A DNA stretch of 64,000 nt from positions 32,034,908-32,098,907 of the forward strand of contig OY759219.1 in assembly GCA_963662175.1 (NCBI GenBank), written 5' to 3'. Below the pieces are notes generated by a model. It made no database searches. It was not told the origin of the DNA and was given only the letters and a program-made list of their open reading frames with translations. This document shows, in pieces, positions 34,360 through 45,867 of this stretch (the stretch's first letter is position 1; every line of letters starts with the position of its first letter). The translations under genes and the position numbers were made by a program. The stretch comes from Aradus depressus (lineage: Eukaryota; Arthropoda; Insecta; Hemiptera; Aradidae).

Positions 34360-34880
34360 TTCATTCACGAAGTATTGCAAAACAGTCACTCTAACCACTG
34401 AACCATAGAAGCCTCCAAGTACACTGAGCAGTACATTATTTAGTCCCCACTACGTTCAGACATTTCAACAGATCCCAAGATGATTTTCCACTCAGTATAG
34501 AATAATTTATTAAACATGAAGTCAATTTGAGGTGTGAAGAGACCCATTCAATGTCTGTCTAATGTAAGTGACACTTCTTGAAATGGGGCTAGAGGCTGAT
34601 TTGATTAATTTGATGAAGAGTGGGCAAATTGTCTATATATCAGAGAGAAAGAATTGACAGATAAAATTGTCAGGGAGCTGTCAACGTCAGTATGTCAGAG
34701 TAGACAGTAGACATACTGTCATATCGAATTGAAAGAGGCTAAGCCCTCTCAATATACATAACGATAACCTTGTCTGGGTAGGTCCAAGTAAAACGAAACC
34801 CTTATAACGGTGTGGGACCTATAACCATGCATTAATGGTATCTTAGAATGTCCTGAAGTTCTTTACACATACTAAAATAC
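34360..34880. other. Spacer
   Basis: No gene or repeat recognised. Short frames only. Confidence 0.35.
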
Positions 34881-34881
34881 T

Positions 34882-34905
34882 GATAATAATAATAATAATA
34901 ATAAT
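34882..34905 (+). repeat. (AAT)n microsatellite
   Basis: About eight units of AAT/ATA, at the edge of the RepG copy. Confidence 0.85.
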
Positions 34906-34912
34906 ATTTATT

Positions 34913-35115
34913 GAAGTATAACTTCGTTAGTTAGTTATAGCAGGACGTATTGAGGAAGATGGAGCGTTTTCCCCCTCCAAAACACAAACGAAAAATCGTA
35001 ACGTTCTTGACGCCCACTGTGTTGTTTGTATTTGAATTATTGCAGTTTTTTTCTGAGTGTGCAACGTACACAATACAATGAAAAAAAAAACAAGTGAAAA
35101 AGTAGATAAAAATGG
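34913..35115 (+). repeat. RepG copy 1
   Basis: It aligns by eye over ~200 bp with 45935-46135. Shared pieces are 'aggacgt(a/t)ttgagg', 'agcgttttccc', 'aaacgaaaaatcgtaac' and 'acaatacaatg' with an A-run. No coding frame. Class unknown. Confidence 0.6.
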
Positions 35116-35117
35116 AA

Positions 35118-35335
35118 GAAGAACTGCCGATATAATAAATGTATCAATACTTAATTTTATGTGTAAATTCACCTAATAATATTTCATGGAAACGGCCTTG
35201 GGACGAGGGGATTAGAGTTGGGGCAAAACACTAAAACCGTAATAACTGCCGATGTAATGAACGTATCGACACTAAATTTAGAATGAATATTCAGTAGTCC
35301 TTGTATATGTTAACTATCTTTCTCGATTTCTATCG
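35118..35335 (+). repeat. RepB copy, SINE insertion site
   Basis: 'aactgccgatataataaatg', 'ggccttgggacgaggggatt' and 'aactgccgatgtaatgaacg' are RepB segments. The copy ends at the SINE-A target duplication. Confidence 0.6.
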
Positions 35336-35671
35336 AGGGTGCCGGTAGCTCAGTGGTATGCGTGCTTGACTTCTGAGCTCAAGAACGTAAGTTCGTAACC
35401 CGACCAAGGCCCTTAGTTTATTTTATCTGGGAGGTAAAATTAACTTAAGCACGCCGTCCTTCGGATGGGACGTTAAGCGATGGTCCCGAGCCTGTACGAT
35501 GTCAGGTACTAATTAAAGACCCCTGCCCTAGGTGAATAAAAATTTAGGGTAGGCGACTCCCACATCAGAGTCGGGCTGATGTCTACCAGAGTGACGAAAG
35601 AACGCTCTGGTAGGAGGCGATATGACCTCGTAGTTAAAGCCCGGCCATGAGTCATAAAACCTAACCTAACC
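35336..35671 (+). mobile_element. SINE-A, full length, 15-bp target duplication
   Basis: This is the best-preserved insertion structure in the window. TCTCGATTTCTATCG stands at 35321-35335 and 35672-35686. The head has an intact A box. The B box is slightly altered (AGTTCGTAACC). The tail is CATAAAACCTAACCTAAC. A younger copy by these criteria. Confidence 0.9.
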
Positions 35672-35699
35672 TCTCGATTTCTATCGTTTTTAGAGGAAG

Positions 35700-36770
35700 A
35701 GCAAAAATATTGCCAGTTTTTCTCTGACCACTTTTTTACATATTTTCGCACAAAAAAATTGTAAGTCACGGTCAAATTCACAGGATGATAGTGTTCTTTT
35801 ATGTAATATTTTCTCACATTTTATAATTTGGAAATAAATCATTTTTACATCAAAAGACACGTCAAATCGTAAATTTTTTACGACGCCACTTTTCGTTTAA
35901 CTGTCTTTCTGAAACATGTTTAGAGCGAGGGTGGTCCCAAATCAGTTCAGAGTCGTGACTGGATTAGTGTCAACAGTTTTGAAGTTTGCGGATTTCATTC
36001 GTTAAAGCTTTGGAATATTTTTTTAGTTTTGAATATACTGCAGGTTAAGTAACGAGGAGGGAATCAACAAAACCTCAGCTCTTTTCATATTAATTCAAGA
36101 TAACATATTCCTTAAAAGAAATTCCAGCAATACTACTTTTTAATAATTATAAAAAAATATTATATATATACAATTTTCTGTATTATTTTTACCGTTATAT
36201 GATGGGAATGAGAAAAAAAAAAGTCTAGATTAGGTTTAGATTATGTCGAAGGACTTTAACGCTAATATTAATTAGATCAGATTGCGGATAAAATTTAATC
36301 TTAGAAGTAATGACACTAGTTGGGCCAGAGTAACATGACATAGAAGGCTCGGGTAAACAGTAGTTTGTCGAGAATTTTAGATTAGTATCTAGATGTCAGA
36401 TGGCCGGAAAATTATTTTACTGTAATTGTGGATCTAGTGCTAAATTCTAGACATTTTTTTATTTAAAATAATCGTCAGGAAGTTGTTTTTAGGGTTTTGG
36501 TCGTGGGTCTGACGTCTTGTCTGTGGGCAGTCTCTAGTATTCATAACATCTTAGCTTCCTGAAACTCGGAATATATTTGTGTTTTAGTAGCAGTTATATC
36601 TTCAGCTATTTATTATATGGGAGTCCGCAGGAGCGAGGTATCATCCTTTTGTGGTTATTCATGTGAGGTTATGTTAACTAATAATGTTACCCGCACTCTG
36701 TCTTAATCATCGCACAACACTATGGGACAGGAGTAACCTCCCTTGTTTTTATACGTTAGTTATTAGTTAT
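35700..36770. other. AT-rich spacer
   Basis: No gene recognised. Ordinary AT-rich sequence with A/T runs. Confidence 0.4.
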
Positions 36771-36772
36771 TA

Positions 36773-36990
36773 TGACAATAACGCCTACTACCAAAGCACT
36801 CTTTCGTCGCTCTAATGGACATCAGCACGACTCTACTGTGGGAGTCCTAAATTGGGCCTACTCATATTTGTTCACCTTGGATAGGGGTCGTATCCGAAAG
36901 ACGGATGCTCAAGGTTTTTTCACCTACCAGATAAAAAACCAAAGGGCCTCGGCGGTGTTTCTAACCTGCGGCGATCTTGAGCTCAGAAGA
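36773..36990 (-). mobile_element. SINE-A, partial
   Basis: Body ('gcctactaccaaagcactc', 'cgactctactgtgggagtcc') through the B-box region ('gcggcgatcttgagctcag'). The terminal head and tail are lost. Confidence 0.65.
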
Positions 36991-37224
36991 CAATTTGATA
37001 ATCATGTATCTTCTATTATGTATTAAAAAATATATATTATTTACATATATAAGTTATTATTATGTACATTTATAAGATATTATTATGTACAAAATTCTAT
37101 GACGTATCCAATTACCGTGTTAGGATTTAATGGAAAATAGCCTGTCGCTGTTAACAAAAATCAGTTGAAGCGACTAAAATTATAATAATATCACTTTCAC
37201 CGATAGAATTAACGACATTCATTG

Positions 37225-37376
37225 TGAAATTCATCCAGAAGAACCCCATTAGGACACAATTTTATATTTACTTTTAAACCCCCATAAGATCGACACCTAT
37301 TATATTTCAGCGAAAAGGGGGGAACATTTCTGATTTAATGAATGTTCGAGACAAAATTTAGTTTGAGGATATATAT
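37225..37376 (+). repeat. RepB left part, split by the LTR retrotransposon
   Basis: 'aacccccataagatcgacacc' and 'gaatgttcgagacaaaattt' are RepB segments ending at the LTR boundary. The far end of the same copy ('ttcatgctgaggaaattag', 'ttactaaccgacaactt') resumes after the element at about 44880-44925. Confidence 0.6.
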
Positions 37377-38709
37377 ATTAATAACCAACTCCTTCCTGTG
37401 TGAGTGCAAATCACGTAATTAATAAAATAAATAAAATTGAGATCGAAAAATTATTAAATTTGAAAATTATTTAAATCGCGACTTTAATTAAACAATGCCT
37501 GAATAGCTGAAAGCACTCCCACGGGAAGAACGGTTACAAGATCCTAACGGTTAGTTGACATCAGTAATTAACAATAATTAATTACTGTTGTCAACCAGAA
37601 GAAGCATGAGTGGGGGGGGGAATGAAATGAATCAAACCTATAACTTTAACATATTTATTTTAATGAGAACATATTTACAAAACAACAATTGAATATATAT
37701 AATTTGGCCGTGTGTCTGAAGGACTGAATTATAACTTAATTACGAGGTACCTCGATACGATATCCATGGCGAATGACGGCGTGATCACCCTTTCTGGACT
37801 TCCCGTAGAAATCGTCTATTCACATAGTCCCTGAAGATCTGCGTAGTTTCGAGGGCACACCAGAAGTTACACCCCCACTGACTTTGCACCGTCCAAAATC
37901 AAAGTGTGTCTCTACGACTAATTCACATATTCAAACTGATATTACTTATAGAAAAGATACGTGGTGATCACCCAAGACATGAACGAAGACTGTTAGTAAT
38001 TTCACATATTCAAACTAAACTTTACTTATAGAAAAGATACGTAGTGATCACCCAAGACATGAACGAAGAAAACTCAATTCACATATTTAAACTCAACTGT
38101 ACAATATAAAAAGAACGTGGTGACCAGCCAAGACATGAGCGAAGAAAGTTAATTTCACATATTCAAACTAAACTTTACAAAGAAAGATACGTGGTGATCC
38201 ACCAAGACATGAACGAAGAAAGTACTTTCACATACTGAAACTAGGCTTTACAAAGAGAGGAACGTGGTGATCCACCAAGATATGAACGAAGAATGAGTAA
38301 AACGGGGCGTGGCTTCCGATATCCGACCGTGGTAGGGGACAGTTCTCGAGACTTGATTCGTCGTCGGACTCCGCCCATTTTATTTCCAGCCAATCGCATA
38401 TTACCAATTAACATCTGCCTCTAGTTGTGTGAAAACCTGGAGTAAGAAAAAAAACCTTTACTGCTTATTCCTTATACACCGGATGTAGACAATTATCTTG
38501 GCTTCCTTTCCATTGTGTCTCTATTATTCTTTATTTTCGCTCCCAGCGATCGCGATTCTCTCGCAAGCATCGTTGGTTCCGAGCATTCTCTTCCAAATGC
38601 AATTCTCGTTTATTCAACACCACACAACCCATACTTTGCTCCTAGCGATCGCGATCCTCTCATAGACATCGCCAGTTCTGAGCATTATCTATAGGGTAGA
38701 CATGCTACA
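37377..38709 (-). repeat. 3' LTR
   Basis: About 1333 bp. On the element's strand it starts TGTAGCATGTC and ends GGTTATTAAT. It carries five ~74-bp tandem units (about 37920-38297) and a pair of segments with the palindrome GCGATCGC near 38548 and 38648. It differs from the 5' LTR mainly in a few bases next to the U5 end. Confidence 0.9.
37920..38297 (-). repeat. Five tandem ~74-bp units in the LTR
   Basis: Each unit contains TTCACATATTCAAAC and, about 40 bp on, CAAGACATGAACGAAGAA; units diverge by 5-20%. By position they could be U3 enhancer-like repeats. The same array is at 44021-44396 in the other LTR. Confidence 0.8.
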
Positions 38710-38713
38710 ATAT

Positions 38714-38732
38714 CCCCCGTTCCCGTTAAAAT
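38714..38732 (-). other. Polypurine tract candidate
   Basis: On the minus strand AACGGGAACGGGGG directly precedes the 3' LTR start. This is the expected location and composition for the plus-strand primer of an LTR retroelement. Confidence 0.65.
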
Positions 38733-40480
38733 AAAATATGTCGGCTAAATGACCATTGGAAGTCACATATTTTATTAGTTTCACTTAACACTTGCTCGTT
38801 CACTGAGCATATACACTTAACCAAATACTCAGGTATCGACCTCATTATCATGCGTGACCAAAACATGATTTTAAATTTCCTTTCGAATCGGCATGGCTTG
38901 CCTATGCATGCGTGACCAAAGCATGATTCTACTTTACGCTGTACTTCTTGGAGTTAACCCTCTCCATTGGCAAATAACGATGATTCTATTTCTAGCATAC
39001 ATTCACTGACTAGTTAAAACATCCAAAAAGGCCCCACGCCTCGACAATGTTTCAACTGAATTCCCATATACCTAATCCGCTTCAACAAAAATTTGGGTTG
39101 ACCAAACCCTAACCATATGCCTCCTTAGGCCTTCGACAGGTATTTACCTTCTGCCGGAACGACGACGAAATATAAAATAGAAAAATAAGCCCACTCAAAT
39201 CCCATCTCAGTTTCATAAATATATGTAAATTCCGGCATCCGCATTAATCAAGTAGCGAAACCCTTTCTTCAGTTCAAACAGTCAGTTCATGGCATAAAAA
39301 AATAATTAAACAAAATCCCGCCCCTTTAAATGGATTCTACAAGCATCAATGGAGTGGCCCCTTCTCCGTGTGTACGATAATTAAATATTCAATTCTGGGT
39401 ATCCCCTCCAGTTTATAATATATCTCCCCCTTTAGTCATGTATGCTTCGGCACCTTGCCCTAGGATTTCTTAACTAAAATAAAAAAATTGACCTTTTGAC
39501 CTACCGTGGTCGACACTCTATCATAATAAGTAAGGTCCATACCTGGATATATGTGACAAATATATTTACAAGGCTCTCATTGGGTTAACATAGCCCATCA
39601 TGGTCACTAGATAAAATATGGGTCAATGTGACATTTTCAATAGATACACACGGTCGGATACTAATACAAATATTATTTAAAAATACAAAACAAAACAGAC
39701 AAATACAATTGGAAGTACATTTACCATACCTGACTACCTACAAATATGTGTGCCATCGCCTCGCTGTCATCCTACTCAGATCCGCGTCTCCTAATCAAAT
39801 TTAAATACGTAGGAATATTCCCATGGATGGCCAATCCATATACCGTCTGCCCCGTCCTACAATTATGTCAATTTCAAATGAAGCCACAAACCTATCTAAA
39901 CTAAATTATCCCAACATCATAAACAAATTGTTAATACTATTTAAAAAAAATACTCTTACTAAATATATGAACAAAAAATTATCCTAACTTAATATCTAGA
40001 ATTAAAAAAAAAAAACTAACCCTAACTTATTATACTATTTACAACCTGGCGATTCACTTTGGAATCTTTGAGCTCGACTAAGGGGGGTATGCTCGATGTT
40101 AAGCCCCAGGGGAGTGCCAGAATGTCCCCGTCTGCCTTATCCTATTTACAAAAAAAAAAATAACTAAATAATAAATCCCGTGTCCCCAATAAATGTGTAT
40201 GTGTGATTCTTTGTGTGTTGTTATATAATGAGGTGTTGGCCGTTAGTGTAAAATAATAAATAATTCCCAAATAATAAAAATAGTGTCTGTTTTATGTGTG
40301 TGTGACTTTGTCTAACTGTTCCTGGGATAGCTGGGGATGGACACCCATAGAGACGTCACAAATCTCTTCCCTGACTCTAGGGCCGCGATCTCGTCTGCAA
40401 TAATCGCCCCCCTAACTCGGCTGAAGTAAGATCGTTAATCTCAAAGAGAGCCCTAGCGCTTCTCTAGCCTGCTTGTCAAT
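38733..40480 (-). other. Retrotransposon 3' non-coding region
   Basis: About 1.75 kb without an open frame over 60 codons on either strand. It contains a short direct repeat ('catgcgtgaccaaa' near 38850 and 38909). It could be a long 3' UTR or a decayed envelope region. No membrane segment or glycoprotein motif is visible. Confidence 0.55.
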
Positions 40481-41458
40481 TTATCCGCTAATATACGGCT
40501 TCTGTAAGATCGTATAAAAGATTCCTCCTTCCGCTATGTCGCTGCCGAGATGTCCTAAAATAAAAATTTGAGGACTTTCCTTGTCTAAAATCTGGTAAGG
40601 TCCTTCCCAGAATAGTAATAGTAATATTTCCCTCTTACCGGTGGATATCCGCAGAGATTGTACTAACACCTGATCGCCAATTTCTAACGTAGTCTGTTGG
40701 TGTCGTACCTCAAAGTTCTGTTTCTGTCTTTCGGCCTGTTTTTCTGTAAATTGGTATGTCTGTTGGTGTAGTCCCGAAATGTCAGTTATCCTATTGTCTT
40801 TGATGAAGTTCACCTGCGGATGTTCTTCACAAGTGGGGTTGCCATTAGTCGGGTAGCGGATTATGTGGTCATTGTCTGTCGATATGTCTGTTACTTCGTC
40901 CTCGTTTCTAAGTAGGTCAGAAAACTCCTGCATCAGAGATGATATTCTGACGTCGTCTAGGGAAGTTATGTTTTCGTCATTCCCTGTCAGTCTGTCTGTG
41001 ATTTCGTCCTCTTTTATACTTGATGAATTTACGTGATCTGGGGCAGTCATAGTATTGTCGGGGTATGTTGGTTTGTCGATGGTCTCTTCCTCCTTAGCAG
41101 TGATTGGTAAGGATGTCTTTGCTATTGATTCTACGTTAACTGGTGGTCTGATATTAAAAAATTTGTACTCGTAACCTAATCCTTGAAGTGGTCTTCTCGT
41201 GCTGATAAAAACTGGTTCTAAGCGTCCATTACCGTGTCTTCCTAAACCGCTACCTTCTTGGTACCCTTGAAGCTTCATCAATGTCAGTCCGTTGTTACTG
41301 TCTGTCTTTACCTTTACAGGAGTGGGACATCTATTGTCAACGTTAGTATGTAGGTCAATGTCCCCTGTCAATCTCGTCATCATCTCTGTACCAAGCAAAC
41401 TGCGTATGTCCCCCTTGAATTTAAATTTACCTCCCCCCATAGTTTTAAGTTTGTTCAT
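40481..41458 (-). CDS. G-patch plus integrase-tail fusion frame (pol remnant)
   Basis: 325 codons from the ATG. Residues 59-98 match a G-patch (GYQEGSGLGRHGNG, then a GLGY motif), known from the end of some retroviral-type proteases. Residues 140-230 are acidic, with a loosely repeated DE(I/V)TD motif. Residues 236-300 match the integrase C-terminus: a basic QAERQKQNFEVRH segment, GDQVLVQ, then FWEGPYQIL as the GPY/F signature. Protease, RT, RNase H and the integrase zinc/DDE core are missing, so an internal deletion has joined the two ends of pol while keeping the frame open. The frame continues upstream of this ATG to the slippery site, so the native product may be a gag fusion. Neighbouring gag frames lie directly upstream. 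Confidence 0.75.
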   Translation of the reverse strand: MNKLKTMGGGKFKFKGDIRSLLGTEMMTRLTGDIDLHTNVDNRCPTPVKVKTDSNNGLTLMKLQGYQEGSGLGRHGNGRLEPVFISTRRPLQGLGYEYKFFNIRPPVNVESIAKTSLPITAKEEETIDKPTYPDNTMTAPDHVNSSSIKEDEITDRLTGNDENITSLDDVRISSLMQEFSDLLRNEDEVTDISTDNDHIIRYPTNGNPTCEEHPQVNFIKDNRITDISGLHQQTYQFTEKQAERQKQNFEVRHQQTTLEIGDQVLVQSLRISTGKREILLLLFWEGPYQILDKESPQIFILGHLGSDIAEGGIFYTILQKPYISG

Positions 41459-41472
41459 CCCACTCCTGCTAC

Positions 41473-42468
41473 TTAGTTTTTTATCAAGTGTTCAACAATT
41501 GGTTTCAGGTTGTTAGCCAACTCTCCAAGGGATTGCTTTATTTCTTTCATGTCTGTATTGACATTGTTGTCGGTCACTACCTCCATGTTTCTTACGTTAG
41601 GTTTCGACTGGTTATCCCTATAATTAGGTGGTCGATTATAATTCTGATTTGAGTCATAGTAATTACGTGGCCGATCGTAATTTGGATTTGACTCGCGGGA
41701 AGGGCCTCGGCTAAATTGATTCCCTCTCTCTTGATTGTAGTGAGAGGTTCCCCGTGCATTCCCAGAATTGTAACGAGGTAGGTCTTGTTTGGGAAAGTTA
41801 TTGTTTTTCGGAAGACTATCTGGTCGGTACTGTCTTTCCCCGCCTTTCCAAGAACTATCCTTTAATTTACAATCACGTCTAATTATGTTAGTACCTATCC
41901 TAATTATTTGCTCATGTAGTCTCTCAATAGAGATTATTCCCTGGATCCTAACTGAATTTTCGACCGTCTCTCCATAATGTTTGCTCAATAGTTCACATAC
42001 GTAGCCTTCCGGAATTTTATATGTACTATCCTGGAGTCGTGATACTAATTTTGAAAAATGTTCGCTGGGTGTTTTATCCATATGATCGGCATAGCCTTGG
42101 GTATCAAGTTCCCTACGGACTATAACGTCATATTTCTCCCCGCAGAACCTATCTTTGAACGCATTGACGAATTCATCAAAAGAGCGGATACTTCCTGACT
42201 TTACAAGGAACCAATCCAGACCCTCGCCCTTTAAATGTGACTTTATAAATTCGTTCAGATTATAAAATTCTCCAATGTGACTATATGCAATTTCTAAATT
42301 TGATATGAAATGGTTGGGTAAATCCAACACATTGTTACGGAACGTTACCTTGTTACGTTCGTAATTTTTTATATACGTATTTCGGAAAGTGACGTTACTA
42401 GGCTGTTCGCGAGCAAAGGTCTGACCTGTATACCAATCTTTATGTTCTTCAGGGATGGTGAACGTCAC
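41473..42468 (-). CDS. Gag capsid/nucleocapsid frame
   Basis: 331 codons. Residues ~20-190 resemble the retrotransposon gag (capsid) domain, with the typical LKGEGLDWF and SFDEFVNAFKDRF blocks near residues 78-108. The region after ~residue 205 is rich in Arg, Asn, Tyr and Gly (RDNQSKPN, YNRPPNY), with no CCHC zinc knuckle, and would serve for RNA binding. The first codon of this frame as drawn is GTG. The frame is open further upstream to 42519 and overlaps the coiled-coil frame, so it is probably a continuation of that protein one frame away. The stop at 41473-41475 directly follows a slippery heptamer. Confidence 0.78.
   Translation of the reverse strand: MTFTIPEEHKDWYTGQTFAREQPSNVTFRNTYIKNYERNKVTFRNNVLDLPNHFISNLEIAYSHIGEFYNLNEFIKSHLKGEGLDWFLVKSGSIRSFDEFVNAFKDRFCGEKYDVIVRRELDTQGYADHMDKTPSEHFSKLVSRLQDSTYKIPEGYVCELLSKHYGETVENSVRIQGIISIERLHEQIIRIGTNIIRRDCKLKDSSWKGGERQYRPDSLPKNNNFPKQDLPRYNSGNARGTSHYNQERGNQFSRGPSRESNPNYDRPRNYYDSNQNYNRPPNYRDNQSKPNVRNMEVVTDNNVNTDMKEIKQSLGELANNLKPIVEHLIKN
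41476..41482 (-). promoter_or_regulatory. -1 ribosomal frameshift heptamer A AAA AAC
   Basis: The zero frame of the capsid ORF reads A AAA AAC immediately before its TAA stop (41473-41475). The downstream frame is in -1 and has no stop between the heptamer and its first ATG. A AAA AAC is an established eukaryotic -1 slippery sequence (for example at a betaretroviral gag-pro junction). I did not fold the downstream region for a stimulatory pseudoknot. Confidence 0.72.
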
Positions 42469-42475
42469 TTGGTCA

Positions 42476-43045
42476 TTATGTTTTGGGGTTGAGACCTGAT
42501 TTTTGACCCGAAACAGTATCTATTCTCTTCGAGATATTGGCGAATCTCTTCTCACAATCGGTACGAAAAAGATTTTGGGTCGAATTTATTTCCTCGACCT
42601 CCTTATCTAAACGTTGTGTTTCTGACATGATCCTACCTGTCATTTCATGATCTAAACGTTGTGTTTCTGACATGATCCTACCTGTCATTTCATGATAACA
42701 GACATCTACCATGTCCCTAACTTCAGAAACATGTTTGTCATATTTCCCTTCTAAATTGTCCTGTCTAGTTCTCAATTCTCCGGACTCAGATCGTAGAGTG
42801 CCCATCTCGCGATTAATGGATTCGATATTATTTGCCATTAACGAAATTTCTTGGCGCACACCCCTTATCTCGGAAGTCTGTTGTCCTAGGGAATTTCCCA
42901 AGTTTCCCATCTGTTCCTGCATGGCCTTAAACATCGCCTCTAGGTCAAATTTAGGATTTTCTACCGGGGACTCCGGGGGCGTACGGATAGTTTTCCTAGA
43001 CCGTGTCTGTATCGGCTCTAAGTCCGACTTCCCTTTCCCTTCCAT
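42476..43045 (-). CDS. Gag N-terminal coiled-coil frame
   Basis: 189 codons. A basic, Pro-containing N-terminus is followed by a long heptad-like Leu/Ile/Met and Glu/Arg/Gln-rich stretch (residues ~33-170) predicted to form a coiled coil. It includes a perfect 45-bp tandem duplication at 42605-42649 and 42650-42694, giving two copies of HEMTGRIMSETQRLD. The TAA stop is at 42476-42478. The capsid frame overlaps its last 44 nt in the +1 register, so either a frame change or a one-base indel near the A5 run (about 42500) separates what is probably one gag protein. Confidence 0.7.
   Translation of the reverse strand: MEGKGKSDLEPIQTRSRKTIRTPPESPVENPKFDLEAMFKAMQEQMGNLGNSLGQQTSEIRGVRQEISLMANNIESINREMGTLRSESGELRTRQDNLEGKYDKHVSEVRDMVDVCYHEMTGRIMSETQRLDHEMTGRIMSETQRLDKEVEEINSTQNLFRTDCEKRFANISKRIDTVSGQKSGLNPKT
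42605..42694 (-). repeat. Perfect 2 x 45-bp tandem duplication in gag
   Basis: The two units are identical by eye and keep frame, duplicating 15 residues of the coiled coil. This points to a recent event. Confidence 0.9.
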
Positions 43046-43456
43046 TCTGATAAGAAATATATATCAAAACAATTAAATGAATTATACGGGAGGTCTGGTG
43101 CTAACCTAATTTCTATGGTGACCTGTCAGATGGCATCACAATACAACAATAGTTATAATATGTAAAATAAATGCCTACTAAATCTACATAAAAAAAAAAT
43201 CAAAAACAAAAAAAAATAAAATTATTTCAATAAATGATGTCATTCATTGTCCCTACCCTCACCCATCCTTCTTCAGTTTTGATTTTAAATACCGACTTTA
43301 AGTGAAAATATAACATTGTGGCCTAATAGGCTGGAATTTACGTTAAAAAGCAAAAAAAAAAAAAATTGTTTAATTAAAAAAATTAATTAATTAATAAGGG
43401 ACCGATTAGTGGGGTTCATTAATTATACTAATTGGCATAATTAATAAACAAATCAA

Positions 43457-43474
43457 GTCCCTGTTCGGGCGCCA
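43457..43474 (-). other. Primer binding site, tRNA-Lys type
   Basis: The minus strand reads TGGCGCCCGAACAGGGAC directly after the 5' LTR. This 18-mer is complementary to the 3' end of tRNA-Lys(UUU), the primer used by lentiviruses and several Gypsy-like elements. It fixes the element's orientation and the U5 boundary. Confidence 0.92.
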
Positions 43475-44810
43475 ATTAATAACCAACTCTCCCTCTCAGT
43501 GTGAGTGCAAATCACGTAATTAATAAAATAAATAAAATTGAGATCGAAAAATTATTAAATTTGAAAATTATTTAAATCGCGACTTTAATTAAACAATGCC
43601 TGAATAGCTGAAAGCACTCCCACGGGAAGAACGGTTACAAGATCCTAACGGTTAGTTGACATCAGTAATTAACAATAATTAATTACTGTTGTCAACCAGA
43701 AGAAGCATGAGTGGGGGGGGGAATGAAATGAATCAAACCTATAACTTTAACATATTTATTTTAATGAGAACATATTTACAAAACAACAATTGAATATATA
43801 TAATTTGGCCGTGTGTCTGAAGGACTGAATTATAACTTAATTACGAGGTACCTCGATACGATATCCATGGCGAATGACGGCGTGATCACCCTTTCTGGAC
43901 TTCCCGTAGAAATCGTCTATTCACATAGTCCCTGAAGATCTGCGTAGTTTCGAGGGCACACCAGAAGTTACACCCCCACTGACTTTGCACCGTCCAAAAT
44001 CAAAGTGTGTCTCTACGACTAATTCACATATTCAAACTGATATTACTTATAGAAAAGATACGTGGTGATCACCCAAGACATGAACGAAGACTGTTAGTAA
44101 TTTCACATATTCAAACTAAACTTTACTTATAGAAAAGATACGTAGTGATCACCCAAGACATGAACGAAGAAAACTCAATTCACATATTTAAACTCAACTG
44201 TACAATATAAAAAGAACGTGGTGACCAGCCAAGACATGAGCGAAGAAAGTTAATTTCACATATTCAAACTAAACTTTACAAAGAAAGATACGTGGTGATC
44301 CACCAAGACATGAACGAAGAAAGTACTTTCACATACTGAAACTAGGCTTTACAAAGAGAGGAACGTGGTGATCCACCAAGATATGAACGAAGAATGAGTA
44401 AAACGGGGCGTGGCTTCCGATATCCGACCGTGGTAGGGGACAGTTCTCGAGACTTGATTCGTCGTCGGACTCCGCCCATTTTATTTCCAGCCAATCGCAT
44501 ATTACCAATTAACATCTGCCTCTAGTTGTGTGAAAACCTGGAGTAAGAAAAAAAACCTTTACTGCTTATTCCTTATACACCGGATGTAGACAATTATCTT
44601 GGCTTCCTTTCCATTGTGTCTCTATTATTCTTTATTTTCGCTCCCAGCGATCGCGATTCTCTCGCAAGCATCGTTGGTTCCGAGCATTCTCTTCCAAATG
44701 CAATTCTCGTTTATTCAACACCACACAACCCATACTTTGCTCCTAGCGATCGCGATCCTCTCATAGACATCGCCAGTTCTGAGCATTATCTATAGGGTAG
44801 ACATGCTACA
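43475..44810 (-). repeat. 5' LTR
   Basis: About 1336 bp and otherwise matching 37377-38709, including the 9-G run, the tandem array (44021-44396) and the GCGATCGC segments. In the U5-terminal stretch it reads 'ctctccctctcagtg' where the other LTR has 'ctccttcctgtg'. The internal promoter is expected in U3, toward 44810, but I could not place a TATA box with confidence. Confidence 0.9.
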
Positions 44811-45000
44811 ATATATTGAAATATAATTGATTTCTTGTCCAGTAGACTATTTGTGAAGGGAAAGTACAAACTTTGGTTATTCATGCTGAGGAAATTAGTT
44901 TCCGGTTACTAACCGACAACTTTTTTTTTGGTAACCGAGGATTGGAAAACTTGAAGCTCCGGTGATTGCTCAACATAAAATTTTTGACTGATTACATAAT
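44811..45000. repeat. RepB pieces flanking the LTR element
   Basis: 44880-44925 is the 3' terminus of the split plus-strand RepB. From about 44945 a minus-strand RepB leading end follows ('tttttgactgattacataat') and is itself interrupted by SINE-A at about 45000. Confidence 0.55.
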
Positions 45001-45006
45001 TTAGTT

Positions 45007-45287
45007 AGTCCGGGCTTTAACTGCGTGGTCATATCGCCTACTAGCAGAGCACTCTTTCGACATGAACTCGACTCTACTTTGAGAGTCCTAAAATTTGTCT
45101 ACATTTTTATTCACCTATGTCACCTGTCTTTAACGAGTTCCTGACATCGTACAGACTAGGGACCATCGTTTAAGTTTATTTTACCTCACAGAGAAAATAA
45201 ACTAAGGGCCTTGGCCTGGTTTCGAACCCGCGAACTTGAGCTCAGTAAGAAAGCATGCATACCACTGATCTAGCGACGCCCTCATCC
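45007..45287 (-). mobile_element. SINE-A nested in RepB
   Basis: Partial body and head, ending 'gatctagcgacgccctc'. The direct repeat GATTACATAA (44990-44999 and 45288-45297) belongs to the interrupted RepB and acts as the target duplication. RepB continues to about 45335. Confidence 0.75.
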
Positions 45288-45867
45288 GATTACATAACTT
45301 GTCCTCTACTTTGTACAGACGGGGAAGAAAAATGTAAATAATATTTTTAAAAAAATAATAATCTAGCCGTCAATTTATTCGTGTCCCTTCACTGGTTAGG
45401 AGACAAGAATCCCTTGTGACTAAAGTAGATGTCATATTTTCATCATAACAGCGCTAACAAAATATTCGTATTTTATATTCTCCCATTTTGACGTAAATTT
45501 CAGTCACGGAATATGTAAATATATAATAGAGATATGTATTTAACCTCTGGTGAAATGACCATACAATGAGTCGAAAGGAAACGGCAGGAAGATGTCCTTT
45601 TTGTGAAAAGAAAATAAATAAAAAGAAATTGACAACTCATCCGACCTGTTTTGGGAGCCAGCATCTATCTCCAGCATCCCTCTCATTAGATATTCAATGA
45701 TTCCAACTTACGTGGACCACTTTTTGAAAATAAAATAAAAAAAAAAAATGTCCAAAATATATTCACACAAATAAATCAATATAATTTCCAGTGATATTTC
45801 TGTTCAACTCGCTCTAAATAAAATATTTGGCTCCTGGTTCTAAACATGTTTTAGTAAGACAGTCAGA

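Larger units (their letters stand above)
37377..44810 (-). mobile_element. Non-autonomous Gypsy-like LTR retrotransposon
   Basis: Two ~1.33-kb LTRs enclose 4.77 kb. In order along the minus strand come 5' LTR, tRNA-Lys-type primer site, coiled-coil gag frame, capsid frame, -1 shift site, a G-patch/integrase-tail frame, 1.77 kb without frames, a purine-rich tract and the 3' LTR. The flanks ATAT (37373-37376 and 44811-44814) fit a 4-bp target duplication, although both sides are AT-rich and the boundary could shift by a few bases. The near-identical LTRs indicate a recent insertion. No protease, reverse transcriptase, RNase H or integrase core is present. The Gypsy assignment rests on the gag domain, the GPY/F motif and the primer site. 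Confidence 0.88.
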